Counted from the stretch's first letter, positions 1 through 10,097 are shown. The stretch: DNA of 64,000 nt from Candidatus Yaniella excrementavium (GCA_019115865.1 DXCT01000081.1:1-64000); one strand, 5' to 3'. Numbers and translations are program-made. Notes: a model not told the origin generated them from the letters alone.

Positions 1-105
1 TATAAAAACATGGAATTATCAGGTCAAGTCACAGACGTGTTCTATCGTGGACATCAGGTGGTAGCTGACGCACGCATGACTACACCATTTCAACACAGCC
101 GATAA
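1..105 (+). CDS. pyrC: Dihydroorotase, C-terminal end (partial)
   Basis: Reading frame 1 is open from the first base to a TAA at 103-105 and gives 34 residues beginning YKNMELSG and containing VFYRGHQVVADAR. This matches the C-terminal end of class I dihydroorotases, where an N-x-PY motif is followed by a G-x-V-x-x-x-F-x-RG-x-x-V-x-D strand of the small beta domain. Dihydroorotase makes dihydroorotate from carbamoyl-aspartate, step three of UMP synthesis. The gene directly precedes a small membrane protein and carA, the usual actinobacterial pyr operon order. Most of the protein, including the zinc site, lies outside the window, so the call rests on the tail plus context. Confidence 0.75.
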   Translation, partial: YKNMELSGQVTDVFYRGHQVVADARMTTPFQHSR

Positions 106-120
106 GGAAAGATCCCACAC

Positions 121-630
121 GTGGACGAGACAACATTCACCGTAACGTTGAGTGCAATCCTCATCGCAGCGATCGTCATCGGTATTATCGTTGGTTTTAG
201 AAACCGTACGAAACGGCAACAGCACATTGCTGTACCACCGGATGTGCCAGAAACCTTGCTGCGTCAGCAGCCCCTGGGCACAGCCCAAGGAACATACGTC
301 ACCACCGTACTTGGCCAAGAACTTCTCGAGCGAGTTACGGCGCATCATTTGGGCAACCGCAGCCAAGCACAGGTTGAAGTGCATAAGGCCGGAGTAGCCG
401 TGATGCGCGCAGGGGAGCCGAACTTTTTCATTCCGGCAGAGAGCATTACTGCGGTTTCCACCATTTCTGGCATGGCCGGCAAATTTGTTGAGAAAGATGG
501 CATCTTGGCTATCACATGGACACTGGGTGAAAGCGACGTCACCACTGGTTTCCGTACCGAAACCATTGCGGAGCACCATCAACTTCGCACACAACTTGAT
601 ATCCTCACCAACGGAAGGCAGACAGCATGA
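121..630 (+). CDS. Conserved pyr-operon membrane protein (Rv1382-like)
   Basis: 169 residues starting at GTG, with AAGGAAAG about 11 nt upstream. One N-terminal membrane segment lies at about residues 7-27 (SAILIAAIVIGIIVGF), then a basic stretch RNRTKRQ, then a soluble domain of beta-rich character (residues 55-165). A protein of this type sits between pyrC and carA in many Actinobacteria (for example Rv1382 of M. tuberculosis); its function is not established. The positive-inside rule suggests that the soluble domain is cytoplasmic. The stop codon overlaps the carA start as ATGA, so translation is coupled to carA. The family assignment is from context and general architecture. Confidence 0.75.
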   Translation: MDETTFTVTLSAILIAAIVIGIIVGFRNRTKRQQHIAVPPDVPETLLRQQPLGTAQGTYVTTVLGQELLERVTAHHLGNRSQAQVEVHKAGVAVMRAGEPNFFIPAESITAVSTISGMAGKFVEKDGILAITWTLGESDVTTGFRTETIAEHHQLRTQLDILTNGRQTA

Positions 631-1751
631 GCACATCAGCCAAACTTGTCCTGGCAGATGGCACCATCTACGCCGGGACCACCTATGCCGCAACCGGCAG
701 CGTATTTGGCCAACTGGTTTTCGACACCACCATGACCGGGTACCAACACAGCCTCACCAACCCCTCCAATGCTGCGACCATCATGGTCTTTACCTTCCCA
801 CACATCGGTAATGTCGGAGTTAATTCCGGCGATGAGGAATCAGCGCACTACTGGCCCAACGGCGTCATCGTTCGCGATCCGGCTCGCGTGAATTCAAACT
901 GGCAGGCTGAGCAAAGTCTCCCCGAGGTCCTCACCGAAGCCAACGTTGTTGGTATCGCCGGCGTCGACACCCGCGCTCTGACTCGACACATCGCAACGAA
1001 GGGGCAGGTAACTGCCGGAATTTTTGCTGGCGAGGAAGCAGCACAAGCTGACGAAGATCTTCTTGCCAAAGTGCGCGACTGGACTCCGCCTTCAGCAAGT
1101 ACGCTGGTGGAGACTGTCTCGACCAAGACCACGTATGTGGTCGAAGCCGATACTCCTCAAGCGACCGTGGCGCTCATCGACCTCGGTGTTCGTCGAGCAA
1201 CTATCAACCAGTTGGTAGAACGCGGCAATACAGTGCATGTTATGCCAGCCTCGACTACAGCAGCCGATATCGCTGCAGCTGGTGTTGATGGAGTCGTACT
1301 CTCCTCGGGTCCGGGAAATCCCGCAGAGTTATCGGATCAGCTCAATCTGGTGCAAAATTTGCTTGATGCCAAGACACCGCTGTTGGGTATCGGGCTGGGG
1401 CACCAGCTGATTGGAATAGCCTTAGGTTTTGAAACGTACCTGCTGCCACAGGCGCAACGGGGCCCGAACCAGCCGGTCTATGACATGACCTCGGGCCAGA
1501 GCCTCATCACTTCTCAAAACCACGCGTATGCACTGCGGGCCGAACGGGGCACGCAGGCAGCTCCACGAGCAGACTATGGACAGGTCGCAGTCACCCAGTA
1601 CAGTCTGAACGATAACTCGGTCGAGGCTTTAGAACTGACAGACCTTCCGGTTGTCGCCGTGCAGTACTACCCCGAAAATTCGGCGCTAGAAGTTGATGAA
1701 CCGCATACGGTGTTTGACCGTTTCGCAACCCTGATGGCCACCGGCGAGTAA
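627..1751 (+). CDS. carA: Carbamoyl-phosphate synthase small subunit, glutaminase site lost
   Basis: 374 residues, normal family length. The N-terminal CPSase small domain (about 5-140) is well preserved (DTTMTGYQ, FPHIGNVGVNSGDEES, DTRALTRH). The class I glutamine amidotransferase domain (about 175-370) keeps the oxyanion region (SSGPGNP), GHQ and SQNH, but the nucleophile motif G-I-C-L-G-H-Q reads GIGLGHQ (Gly256, codon GGG at 1392-1394). The Q-x-H-P-E motif reads QYYPE (Tyr348; Glu350 retained). GHxGxNHP is also altered to AQRGPNQP. Known chemistry requires the Cys-His pair to hydrolyse glutamine, so this subunit should not release ammonia from glutamine. The ORF is open, lies in the operon directly before carB, and is probably expressed as a structural or allosteric partner. 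Confidence 0.95.
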   Translation: MSTSAKLVLADGTIYAGTTYAATGSVFGQLVFDTTMTGYQHSLTNPSNAATIMVFTFPHIGNVGVNSGDEESAHYWPNGVIVRDPARVNSNWQAEQSLPEVLTEANVVGIAGVDTRALTRHIATKGQVTAGIFAGEEAAQADEDLLAKVRDWTPPSASTLVETVSTKTTYVVEADTPQATVALIDLGVRRATINQLVERGNTVHVMPASTTAADIAAAGVDGVVLSSGPGNPAELSDQLNLVQNLLDAKTPLLGIGLGHQLIGIALGFETYLLPQAQRGPNQPVYDMTSGQSLITSQNHAYALRAERGTQAAPRADYGQVAVTQYSLNDNSVEALELTDLPVVAVQYYPENSALEVDEPHTVFDRFATLMATGE

Positions 1752-1770
1752 GACGAAGGAACTCTAGACC

Positions 1771-4700
1771 ATGCCAAAACGCACAGACCTTACATCCGTA
1801 TTAGTCATCGGTTCGGGGCCGATTGTTATCGGCCAAGCTGCTGAATTTGACTATTCAGGAACCCAAGCTATCCGAGTGCTCAAAGAAGAAGGCATTCGAG
1901 TGGTGCTGGTCAACTCCAATCCGGCCACGATCATGACAGACCCTGAGATGGCTGATGCGACCTACGTTGAACCCATCACCGCTGACGTCGTTGAAAAGAT
2001 CATCGCCGCAGAACGCCCCGATGCGATATTGCCCACTCTGGGTGGTCAAACTGCATTGAACACTGCGATTCAGCTGGATGAACGAGGCATCTTAGAACAC
2101 TATGAAGTCGAACTCATCGGTGCCAATATTGCAGCAATCGAATTAGGCGAAGACCGAGAAGAATTTAAAGGCGTCGTTGAACGTTGTGGCGCTGAATCGG
2201 CCCGATCCGTCATTGTCAACACCATGGACGAGGCGCTCGAAGCCGCACACGAACTGGGCTATCCCATGGTGGTGCGTCCGTCGTTTACGATGGGCGGACT
2301 GGGCTCCGGTATGGCTTACAACGAGGCCGACCTACACCGCATCGCCGGTGCCGGTCTGCAGTATTCACCCACCTCGGAGGTCTTGTTAGAAGAGTCGATT
2401 CTGGGCTGGAAAGAATACGAATTTGAAATGATGCGCGATAGTGCCGATAACGTCATCGCGCTGTGTTCGATCGAAAACTTTGACCCGGTTGGTGTTCACA
2501 CCGGCGATGCCATCACTGTTGCTCCTGCTGTGACACTCACCGATCGCGAATACCAAAAGATGCGCGACATTTCGATCAAGATCATTAGAGAAGTTGGTGT
2601 GGCAACCGGCGGTTGTAACATCCAGTTTGCCGTGAACCCCGCTGATGGCCGCATCATTGTTATTGAAATGAACCCGCGTGTCTCGCGATCCTCTGCGCTG
2701 GCTTCCAAAGCCACCGGTTACCCGATTGCAAAAATCGCCACCAAACTTTCACTCGGTTATACGCTAGACGAGCTCGCCAATGACGTAACCGGTACGACTA
2801 CCGCAGCATTTGAGCCAGCGCTAGATTACGTAGCGGTAAAAGTCCCACGCTTTGCTTTCGAGAAATTCCCAGCAGCAGACGCAACTCTGACCACCACCAT
2901 GAAGGCCGTCGGCGAAGTGATGTCCATCGGACGAAACTTCACTGAAGCCCTCCAGAAAGCTCTCCGCTCGCTCGAGCAAGATAATGATGCAGAACTGGAC
3001 TTCACCGTGCCAAACGCGGCGGAAGTTGCCGAACTGCTGGAAGCTTCCAAAACCGCGACGACCTCCAGACTGGGACAAGTCCAGCGTGCTTTGCTGGGTG
3101 GTGCCACATCAGAGCAGATTTTCGCTACAACCCAAATCGACCCGTGGTTCGTTGACCAACTCATGTTGATCAACGAAGTGGCCACCGAGATCCGCGCTGC
3201 GAAAGAACTCACGCAAGACCTACTCCGTTACGCGAAACGTCACGGGTTCTCCGATCGCCAGATCGGCCAATTACGGCACATGGAGGAAGCCGTGGTGCGT
3301 GGAGTGCGGCATGCCCTTGGTGTTCGCCCGGTCTATAAATCTGTGGACACCGCAGCCGGGGAACATGTTGCTCAGGCGCCATATCACTACTCGTCATACG
3401 ACGGGCAAGAAAGTGAGGTTGCACAACATCAGCGCCGCACCGTAGTGATCCTAGGCTCCGGCCCAAACCGTATCGGTCAGGGTGTGGAATTCGACTACTC
3501 TTGCGTTCATGCAACCATGGCGATGCAACAGGCTGGCTACGACACTGTGCTGGTCAACTGCAACCCTGAGACTGTTTCAACGGATTCCGACATGTCAGAC
3601 CGTCTCTACTTCGAGCCACTGACACTGGAAGACGTCTTAGAGATTATCCATGCGGAAGAACAAACTGGTCCTGTCGAAGGAGTCTTTGTTCAACTTGGTG
3701 GCCAAACCCCATTGAAACTGGCCCAAGATCTCGCGAACGCTGGAGTGACGATTCTCGGGACGTCCCCGGAAGCTATCGATTTGGCCGAGCACCGCGGATT
3801 ATTTGCCCAGGTGCTGCAACAGGCGAATCTCGCTGCACCCAAAAATGGGACCGCAGTGTCCTTCGAGGACGCTAAAGCCATCGCCGACGAAATCGGCTAT
3901 CCCGTGCTGGTGCGGCCATCGTATGTCCTGGGTGGTCGTGGCATGGAAATTGTCTACGGCGAAGAACAACTGTCCAACTACATCAAACATGCCACCGCCG
4001 AAATCACGGCAGAACATCCAGTGCTCGTTGACCGATTCCTTGACGATGCGATCGAAATCGATGTCGATGCGCTGTATGACGGGCACGAGCTCTTTATGGG
4101 CGGCATCATGGAACACATCGAAGAAGCCGGCGTTCACTCCGGTGACTCCGCATGTGTATTGCCCCCAACGACCCTGGCTCCAGATGTACTGTCCAGGGTT
4201 CGTGACGCGACACATGCCATTGCCCAGGGGGTCGGGGTACGTGGTTTGATCAACATTCAGTTCGCGCTGACCGCAGATATTCTGTATGTGATCGAGGCGA
4301 ACCCACGTGCATCCCGTACAGTGCCGTTTGTCTCGAAAGCGACAGGTGTTGCCTTAGCCAAGGCCGCTGCAAAAATTGGTGTCGGGTCCACGATCGCTGA
4401 ACTTCGCGAGACCGGCGACCTACCAGCCACCCACGATGGCTGGTCGCTACCACTTGGCGCGCCCATCGCAGTGAAGGAAGCCGTACTGCCGTTCACCCGT
4501 TTCCGCACTCCGGAAGGTCGGGTGGTCGATTCATTATTAGGCCCAGAAATGCGTTCGACCGGGGAAGTGATGGGCATCGACAAGTACTTTGATACCGCCT
4601 ACGCCAAGTCTCAGGATGCCGTTGGCGGTAAACTGCCAACAGATGGCCGAGTCTTCATTTCGGTGGCGAACCGCGATAAGCGTGGCATTGTCGCCCACGC

Positions 4701-5079
4701 CAAGCGGTTGACCGAGTTGGGCTTTGAACTAGTTTCAACCGGCGGTACCGCCGATGTCTTAGCACGCAACGGAATCAGCACCGAAACCGTTGATAAAATC
4801 ACCAGCGACGCAGACCAGCCCGGTGAAACGATTCTTGATCAGCTCGAGGAAGGCAGAGTCGATCTCGTCGTCAACACCCCATCGGGGTCCGAAGCACGTG
4901 GAGACGGATACGAGATCCGGGCCGCAGCCAATTCGCTGGGTGTGCCAATCGTGACTACGCTGGCAGCCTTCGGCACCGCGTTGCAAGCAATACAAGCCCA
5001 GCGCGACTACTCCTGGGATGTCACCAGTCTGCAGGAACATGATCGCCGTCTTGCCGCAGTGATTGAAAATCAACGGTAG
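1771..5079 (+). CDS. carB: Carbamoyl-phosphate synthase large subunit
   Basis: 1102 residues, full length. It makes carbamoyl phosphate from bicarbonate, ammonia and two ATP, feeding pyrimidines and arginine. Two homologous synthetase halves are visible: an N-terminal biotin-carboxylase-like fold and ATP-grasp ([20 protein letters not shown] near residue 13; [19 protein letters not shown] near 296), and a second half ([16 protein letters not shown] near 563; [19 protein letters not shown] near 845). A methylglyoxal-synthase-like allosteric domain follows from about 945 ([14 protein letters not shown]), which binds UMP or ornithine in relatives. No active-site loss is evident, in contrast to CarA. 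It starts 19 nt after carA and ends 8 nt before pyrF. Confidence 0.98.
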   Translation: MPKRTDLTSVLVIGSGPIVIGQAAEFDYSGTQAIRVLKEEGIRVVLVNSNPATIMTDPEMADATYVEPITADVVEKIIAAERPDAILPTLGGQTALNTAIQLDERGILEHYEVELIGANIAAIELGEDREEFKGVVERCGAESARSVIVNTMDEALEAAHELGYPMVVRPSFTMGGLGSGMAYNEADLHRIAGAGLQYSPTSEVLLEESILGWKEYEFEMMRDSADNVIALCSIENFDPVGVHTGDAITVAPAVTLTDREYQKMRDISIKIIREVGVATGGCNIQFAVNPADGRIIVIEMNPRVSRSSALASKATGYPIAKIATKLSLGYTLDELANDVTGTTTAAFEPALDYVAVKVPRFAFEKFPAADATLTTTMKAVGEVMSIGRNFTEALQKALRSLEQDNDAELDFTVPNAAEVAELLEASKTATTSRLGQVQRALLGGATSEQIFATTQIDPWFVDQLMLINEVATEIRAAKELTQDLLRYAKRHGFSDRQIGQLRHMEEAVVRGVRHALGVRPVYKSVDTAAGEHVAQAPYHYSSYDGQESEVAQHQRRTVVILGSGPNRIGQGVEFDYSCVHATMAMQQAGYDTVLVNCNPETVSTDSDMSDRLYFEPLTLEDVLEIIHAEEQTGPVEGVFVQLGGQTPLKLAQDLANAGVTILGTSPEAIDLAEHRGLFAQVLQQANLAAPKNGTAVSFEDAKAIADEIGYPVLVRPSYVLGGRGMEIVYGEEQLSNYIKHATAEITAEHPVLVDRFLDDAIEIDVDALYDGHELFMGGIMEHIEEAGVHSGDSACVLPPTTLAPDVLSRVRDATHAIAQGVGVRGLINIQFALTADILYVIEANPRASRTVPFVSKATGVALAKAAAKIGVGSTIAELRETGDLPATHDGWSLPLGAPIAVKEAVLPFTRFRTPEGRVVDSLLGPEMRSTGEVMGIDKYFDTAYAKSQDAVGGKLPTDGRVFISVANRDKRGIVAHAKRLTELGFELVSTGGTADVLARNGISTETVDKITSDADQPGETILDQLEEGRVDLVVNTPSGSEARGDGYEIRAAANSLGVPIVTTLAAFGTALQAIQAQRDYSWDVTSLQEHDRRLAAVIENQR

Positions 5080-5087
5080 GAAGTGAA

Positions 5088-5930
5088 ATGTCACAGACGT
5101 TTGGAGCACGCTTAGCCGGGGCGATGCAGCGCCAAGGTCCACTGTGCTTGGGCATTGATCCCCACGCTGAATTATTGCAATCCTGGGGTCTTAACGACGA
5201 TCCTGGGGGGCTGGAAACGTTTTCGAAAACCGTAGTCCAGGCGGCAGCCGAAACCACCGGTGTTGCGGCACTGAAACCGCAGGTAGCGCTGTACGAGCGA
5301 TTCGGCTCAGCAGGTTTCGCCGTCCTGGAAGAGACGTTAGACCTTGCTCGACAGGCCAATATTGTCACGATCGCTGACGCAAAACGTGGTGATATTGGTT
5401 CGACTATGGCCGGTTACGCACAGGCTTGGCTTGCTGATGGTTCTTCCTTAGCCGCCGATGCTGTGACGCTGTCAGCATACCTGGGATATGAGTCCCTACG
5501 TCCCGCAATTGATCTAGCACTTGCGAGTAACCGCGGAGTTTTCGTACTTGCCCTGACCTCGAATCCCGAAGGGGCAAGTGTTCAACATGCGATGGAGCAT
5601 GGCGAGTCTGTTGCAAAACGCATCGTCGATGCAGCGGCTCAAGACAACGCCAAAAGTTCACAACTTGGATCCATCGGTCTGGTTGTCGGTGCCACGGTGA
5701 CCTATGCTGCACAGAGCCTAAAAATCGATCTGGCGAGGGCAAATGCACCTATCTTGGCACCGGGGTATGGATCGCAAGGGGCTCAAGCAGCAGAAATTCG
5801 GGCGGGATTCGGTCAGGCTTGGAACAATGTCCTAGTCAACTCGTCTCGTGCCATTCTGCGACAAGGCCCACAAATTTCGGCTCTACACGCTGCAATTGAG
5901 CACTCCCGTAAAGACCTAGGTGTGAAGTAG
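5088..5930 (+). CDS. pyrF: Orotidine 5'-phosphate decarboxylase
   Basis: 280 residues of the longer, type 2 PyrF family common in Actinobacteria. It decarboxylates OMP to UMP, the last step of the pathway. The catalytic signature DAKRGDIGSTMAGYA (about residues 97-111) contains the Asp-x-Lys-x-x-Asp charge network, and the phosphate-binding loop APGYGSQGA lies near residues 224-232. The ATG is preceded by GGAAGTGAA and lies 8 nt after carB, so the two are cotranscribed. It is the last gene of the pyr operon here; two hairpins follow before mihF. Confidence 0.97.
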   Translation: MSQTFGARLAGAMQRQGPLCLGIDPHAELLQSWGLNDDPGGLETFSKTVVQAAAETTGVAALKPQVALYERFGSAGFAVLEETLDLARQANIVTIADAKRGDIGSTMAGYAQAWLADGSSLAADAVTLSAYLGYESLRPAIDLALASNRGVFVLALTSNPEGASVQHAMEHGESVAKRIVDAAAQDNAKSSQLGSIGLVVGATVTYAAQSLKIDLARANAPILAPGYGSQGAQAAEIRAGFGQAWNNVLVNSSRAILRQGPQISALHAAIEHSRKDLGVK

Positions 5931-5969
5931 ACTACATTTCACTAGGCAATATGTAGGTCAATACACGGA

Positions 5970-6016
5970 ATAGTCACTCACTATCCAGGGTGACTATCCT
6001 TACCTTTTGCAAGGTA
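5970..6016 (+). other. Two consecutive short hairpins between pyrF and mihF
   Basis: ATAGTCAC (5970-5977) pairs perfectly with GTGACTAT (5990-5997), and immediately after it TACCTT (6001-6006) pairs with AAGGTA (6011-6016). Neither is followed by a T-run, so this is not a classic intrinsic terminator. They may end the pyr transcript inefficiently or lie in the mihF leader. The structures are seen in the sequence; the role is inference. Confidence 0.35.
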
Positions 6017-6041
6017 GGGTTGGGCGCGAAAGGCAGAACCA

Positions 6042-6356
6042 ATGGTCCTTAAAGATCTGACACCCGCCGAACGACAAGCCGCGCGACAAAAGGCGCTTGA
6101 TGCCCGGACTGCGCGCGCCAAAGTGAAAACTGAGTTTGCTAGTGGAGCGTTGTCATTAGCCGCAGTTTTTGAGCGAAGTGACATCGATGATGCTGTCGCA
6201 CGTATGCGTACCATTGACTTATTGACATCCCTCAAAGGGATCGGTGAAATCCGCGCTCAAGGCATTATGGAGCAGTGCGATATTTCACCAAATCGACGCT
6301 TGCGAGGCCTGGGGCATCGACAACGCAAAGCGTTGATTGAGGCGCTTGGCCGCTAG
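6042..6356 (+). CDS. mihF: Integration host factor, actinobacterial type (mIHF)
   Basis: 104 residues, basic. It matches the actinobacteria-specific nucleoid protein mIHF, unrelated in fold to the proteobacterial IHF dimer. An N-terminal helix rich in Arg and Ala (TPAERQAARQKALDARTARA) precedes a helix-two-turns-helix-like DNA-binding core with SLKGIGEIRAQGIMEQCDIS and RRLRGLGHRQR. The family compacts and bends DNA and is essential in mycobacteria. The start has GAAAGGCAG upstream. It precedes gmk and rpoZ, the standard actinobacterial order. Confidence 0.95.
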   Translation: MVLKDLTPAERQAARQKALDARTARAKVKTEFASGALSLAAVFERSDIDDAVARMRTIDLLTSLKGIGEIRAQGIMEQCDISPNRRLRGLGHRQRKALIEALGR

Positions 6357-6460
6357 GCGAAATCCTGTACAAATAGCATCCTGCTTTTGGGGATCTACTA
6401 GCATTGGGGTACTCTACTCCATAGCGTAATTGCAGTCATGATGTACCCAGTCAGCTGAGG

Positions 6461-7099
6461 ATGATTTTGCCAGATCACAAGCCACCGGTCATTCCCGGTC
6501 CACGAAAACTGACGCTTCGTCCTGAACACGCTGGCGTTCATCAGCCCGTGACTGTTTTGGCTGGTCCGACGGCCGTAGGCAAGGGAACCGTGAGTCAATA
6601 CATTCGGGAATACTACCCGCAAGTCTCGTTGTCGGTTTCCGCCACGACACGTCAGCCCAGGCCCGGTGAGATTGATGGCGTACATTACTCTTTTCTCAGC
6701 CACTCCCAGTTCAATGACCTGATAGAACAGGGCAAAATGTTGGAGTGGGCCCAAGTCCATGGCTTGAATAAATACGGCACGCGCAGGGACACGGTAGAGG
6801 CGGCTATTCGAGATGGTCAGCACGTTCTATTGGAAATTGATTTACAAGGTGCAAGACAAGTTCGGCAGACCATGCCGGAAGCAACGTTTGTTTTTTTGGC
6901 GCCGCCCAGCTGGGAAGAACTCGTTCGACGACTTGTTGGGCGAGGGACCGAATCAAAGCACGAGCAGCAGCGAAGGCTAGAAACCGCTAGACTAGAGTTG
7001 GCTGCAGAACCAGAATTTGATGCCGTGATTGTCAACGATACAGTTGGACAAGCTGCTTCCAGACTGGTAGAAGTCATGCAGTTACCTGCACAGCAGTAG
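6461..7099 (+). CDS. gmk: Guanylate kinase
   Basis: 212 residues. It phosphorylates GMP to GDP. The P-loop GPTAVGKGT lies near residues 36-44, and the GMP-binding region [19 protein letters not shown] near 65-85. [13 protein letters not shown], the lid region and [10 protein letters not shown] are present. The ATG at 6461 lacks a well-spaced ribosome-binding site (GAGG abuts it). The frame is open upstream only to a TAG at 6422-6424 with no ATG, GTG or TTG, so this start is the only standard one. The roughly 30-residue N-terminal extension before the P-loop is longer than in E. coli. Confidence 0.96.
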   Translation: MILPDHKPPVIPGPRKLTLRPEHAGVHQPVTVLAGPTAVGKGTVSQYIREYYPQVSLSVSATTRQPRPGEIDGVHYSFLSHSQFNDLIEQGKMLEWAQVHGLNKYGTRRDTVEAAIRDGQHVLLEIDLQGARQVRQTMPEATFVFLAPPSWEELVRRLVGRGTESKHEQQRRLETARLELAAEPEFDAVIVNDTVGQAASRLVEVMQLPAQQ

Positions 7100-7160
7100 C
7101 CATGGCATAAAATATTACATCCACGATCCCGGTCGCTACGGGAGACTAATTGGAGAGTCA

Positions 7161-7535
7161 GTGACTGAACAAAATACCCAAGGTATCGTCAACCCACCGC
7201 TAGACGAACTGCTAGAAAAGGTTGATTCTAAATATGCGCTTGTGCTCTTTGCTGCACAGCGTGCACGCCAGATCAACGCCTACTACTCTCAGCTGCACGA
7301 AGGCCTCTTTGAGTATGTCGGACCGCTCGTGGATACCGAGCTCAATGAAAAGGCAATGTCGATTGCACTGCGTGAAGTTGATGCCGGCTTGCTCGAAATG
7401 AAACCTGTAGAAGAGGTACGAGCCGCAGCTGCAGAGGAACTCGACGAAGAGTTCCCGACGTTTGAGCTCCCGTCAAACGATGATGATCCGTTCGCGCTGC
7501 CAGAAGAAGACGCTGCGGGTTCCACAGACGAATAA
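7161..7535 (+). CDS. rpoZ: RNA polymerase omega subunit
   Basis: 124 residues from GTG with GGAGAG upstream. Omega assists folding and assembly of the beta-prime subunit. The core [28 protein letters not shown] (residues 10-38) matches the family, including the conserved S-K-Y and A-R-A-R-Q-I-N elements. The C-terminal third is very acidic ([28 protein letters not shown]), longer than the minimal omega core, as often seen in high-GC Gram-positives. It lies between gmk and coaBC. Confidence 0.93.
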   Translation: MTEQNTQGIVNPPLDELLEKVDSKYALVLFAAQRARQINAYYSQLHEGLFEYVGPLVDTELNEKAMSIALREVDAGLLEMKPVEEVRAAAAEELDEEFPTFELPSNDDDPFALPEEDAAGSTDE

Positions 7536-7563
7536 CGCTTAATTTAGCTCGATAGGGGACAAC

Positions 7564-8784
7564 ATGCGGATCGTCCTTGGTGTGTCCGGTGGCATCGCCG
7601 CCTATAAAGCAGCTCTGCTGTTGCGCCTCATGACTGAAGAGGGACACGATGTCCATGTAGTCCCCACCAACTCGGCACTTCATTTCGTTGGTAAAGCCAC
7701 CTGGGAGGCTCTTTCGGGGCAGCCTGTCTACAACGACACCTTCGAAGCTGTCGACGAAGTGAACCATGTGTTGCAGGGCCGTCAAGCAGATCTTGTGATC
7801 CTCGCACCGGCAACCGCAAACTCGTTAGCCAAAGCCGCACATGGCCTGGCCGATGATCTTATTGGAAATATCTTGTTGACGGCTACCGTGCCGGTCATCA
7901 TGGCGCCAGCGATGCACACGGAAATGTGGGAAAACCCCGCTACGAAAGCCAACGTTGCTACACTTCGTGCCCGTGGTATTCATGTGATTGAACCAGCGGT
8001 TGGCCGATTGACGGGTACCGACACCGGCAAAGGCCGCTTTCCGGAACCTGAAGACCTTTGGTCACAGACCAAAGACCTTCTGAATCAAGCTTCGTCAGAA
8101 CGATACCTGGAGGGCAAAAGCGTCGTCATCAGCGCCGGAGGCACCCGAGAAGCCCTAGACCCTGTCCGCTACATCGGTAATCGTTCCTCCGGCAAACAAG
8201 GCGTTGCGTTAGCACTGGCAGCCGCCTACGCCGGTGCGGATGTGACATTGATTGCCGCAGCCATGGATATTGCACCCCCGCAACACCCAAATATTGCGGT
8301 GGTCACTATTGAATCGACCCGGGACCTACTGGACGCGGTACTACACCACGCAGAAAATAAAGATGCGCTGATTATGGCAGCAGCTGTAGCAGATTTTCGT
8401 CCGGCAACAGCAACCGACCAAAAGATCAAAAAACACGATGACAACACGGCGCCAACCATAGTGCTGGAACAAACCGAGGATGTCTTACGAACCGCAGTCG
8501 AACAACGGGATGCTGGACAGCCGTTGCCGCAAGTCATAGTGGGGTTTGCCGCCGAAACAGGCGACGCCAACACCACACCGTTGGAATATGGCCGTTCGAA
8601 GTTGCAACGTAAAGGCTGCGAAATGCTCGTCGTCAACGAGGTAGGCGTCGGCAAAGTCTTTGGACAAGATGATAATGATGCGACCATCATCTTCGCTGAT
8701 GGTCGCGAAGAGGTGCCGATACAAGGTTCGAAAGACCATGTTGCCGAAGAAATTATCAGCCAACTTGCCGGCGCGGTTTCCTGA
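7564..8784 (+). CDS. coaBC: Bifunctional PPC decarboxylase / phosphopantothenate-cysteine ligase
   Basis: 406 residues covering both coenzyme A biosynthesis domains. The N-terminal CoaC flavoprotein (about 1-180) has GVSGGIAAYKA, the FMN site and MAPAMHTEMWENPAT. The motif is PxMHxxMW rather than E. coli PxMNxxMW, a form I recall as common in Actinobacteria. The C-terminal CoaB ligase (about 185-406) has SAGGTREALDPVRYIGNRSSGKQG, AAAVADFRP and KIKK. Together they convert 4'-phosphopantothenate and cysteine to 4'-phosphopantetheine. The ATG follows AGGGGACAAC. Confidence 0.96.
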   Translation: MRIVLGVSGGIAAYKAALLLRLMTEEGHDVHVVPTNSALHFVGKATWEALSGQPVYNDTFEAVDEVNHVLQGRQADLVILAPATANSLAKAAHGLADDLIGNILLTATVPVIMAPAMHTEMWENPATKANVATLRARGIHVIEPAVGRLTGTDTGKGRFPEPEDLWSQTKDLLNQASSERYLEGKSVVISAGGTREALDPVRYIGNRSSGKQGVALALAAAYAGADVTLIAAAMDIAPPQHPNIAVVTIESTRDLLDAVLHHAENKDALIMAAAVADFRPATATDQKIKKHDDNTAPTIVLEQTEDVLRTAVEQRDAGQPLPQVIVGFAAETGDANTTPLEYGRSKLQRKGCEMLVVNEVGVGKVFGQDDNDATIIFADGREEVPIQGSKDHVAEEIISQLAGAVS

Positions 8785-8845
8785 AGTTTACGATCCATGA
8801 ACCACGGCGCGCTCTACGAAGCCTCAGCAGGTAAACTCTCCTACT

Positions 8846-10096
8846 GTGACTGCTAAAATTACTTCATCCCTATACGAGCCCTACGCCGGTATTGGTGATG
8901 GCGAGCTTCGCCTGTTCACCTCTGAATCAGTGACCGCCGGTCACCCAGACAAGATCTGCGATCAAATTTCTGATGCTGTTCTTGACGCGATCATCGCCAA
9001 GGACTCCAACGCCAAAGTAGCCGTCGAGACGCTCGTGACTACGGGCTTAGTCCAGGTCGCCGGTGAAGTGAGCACGTCGGCTTACGTGGAAATCCCTGAA
9101 ATCGTACGCAAAACCATCTTAGATATTGGATACGACTCCTCAGCCAATGGTTTTGACGGCGCAACATGTGGCGTCAACGTGTCAATCGGCCAGCAGTCCA
9201 CAGATATCTATGATGGTGTTTCTACGTCGCTAGAATCCCGTGATGGCTCTGTTGATGAAATTGACAAGCAAGGAGCCGGGGACCAGGGCCTCATGTTTGG
9301 TTATGCCTCCAACGAGACCCCTGCATTAATGCCGGCACCCATTTATCTTGCACATCGGTTGTCCGAACGCCTAACCAATGTGCGTCAGCAGCCACAATCG
9401 CCAATGCCATACCTGCTGCCAGATGGTAAAACGCAAGTGACCATTGGCTATGACGAAAATCACGTACCACAGAGTGTGGAAACCGTTGTGGTGTCGACGC
9501 AGCACATTGCAGACGTCACGCAGGACCAATTGCACGACGATCTCAGAACACACGTAATCGAACCTGTGCTGAAAAATTTTGGCTTGGATTATTCCAATGC
9601 ACAGCTCATCATGAACCCATCGGGACCCTTTGTGATCGGTGGACCGGTTGGCGATGCTGGTCTCACCGGGCGTAAGATCATCGTCGACACCTACGGAGGA
9701 ATGGCCCGGCACGGCGGTGGCGCGTTCTCTGGAAAGGATCCTTCCAAAGTTGACCGGTCAGCGGCCTACGCTACCCGGTGGGTTGCTAAAAATATTGTTG
9801 CAGCTGGCCTAGCGGAGCGAGCCGAAGTACAAGTAGCCTATGCGATCGGTAAGGCCCGTCCAGTCGGGTTGTACGTGGATACATTTGGCACCGAGAAGAC
9901 GAGTCATCAGAACATCGTGGCGGCAATCAACGAAGTATTTGACCTGCGTCCTGCCGCAATTGTCCAGGATCTTCAATTACTTCGTCCCATATATCAAGCA
10001 ACAGCAGCAAATGGCCACTTTGGTCGAGAACTGCCCGACTTTACCTGGGAACGTATAGATAAGGTAGACCAGCTGCGTGCCGCTGTAGGCTGGTGA
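8846..10096 (+). CDS. metK: S-adenosylmethionine synthetase
   Basis: 416 residues. It makes S-adenosylmethionine from ATP and methionine. Signatures: [21 protein letters not shown] (near 29-48, ATP-binding His), [12 protein letters not shown] (near 146-157), [28 protein letters not shown] (about 278-305, P-loop-like GGGAFSGKD). The start is GTG; no Shine-Dalgarno is evident, and TAAACT lies 8 nt upstream, so a leaderless transcript is possible. It ends 1 nt before the priA start, so the two are coupled. Confidence 0.97.
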   Translation: MTAKITSSLYEPYAGIGDGELRLFTSESVTAGHPDKICDQISDAVLDAIIAKDSNAKVAVETLVTTGLVQVAGEVSTSAYVEIPEIVRKTILDIGYDSSANGFDGATCGVNVSIGQQSTDIYDGVSTSLESRDGSVDEIDKQGAGDQGLMFGYASNETPALMPAPIYLAHRLSERLTNVRQQPQSPMPYLLPDGKTQVTIGYDENHVPQSVETVVVSTQHIADVTQDQLHDDLRTHVIEPVLKNFGLDYSNAQLIMNPSGPFVIGGPVGDAGLTGRKIIVDTYGGMARHGGGAFSGKDPSKVDRSAAYATRWVAKNIVAAGLAERAEVQVAYAIGKARPVGLYVDTFGTEKTSHQNIVAAINEVFDLRPAAIVQDLQLLRPIYQATAANGHFGRELPDFTWERIDKVDQLRAAVGW

Positions 10097-10097
10097 C

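Noticed and set aside
1389-1403. Sequencing error or frameshift as the cause of the missing CarA Cys
   Set aside because: The frame is open on both sides, flanking residues LLGI-LGHQL align, and Gly would need at least two base changes from Cys (TGC or TGT to GGG). The triad His is separately changed to Tyr, as is GHxGxNHP, so a single error cannot explain it.
7912-7935. CoaBC active-site Asn replaced by His in PAMHTEMW
   Set aside because: I recall this variant as usual in Actinobacteria, so it is not unusual here.
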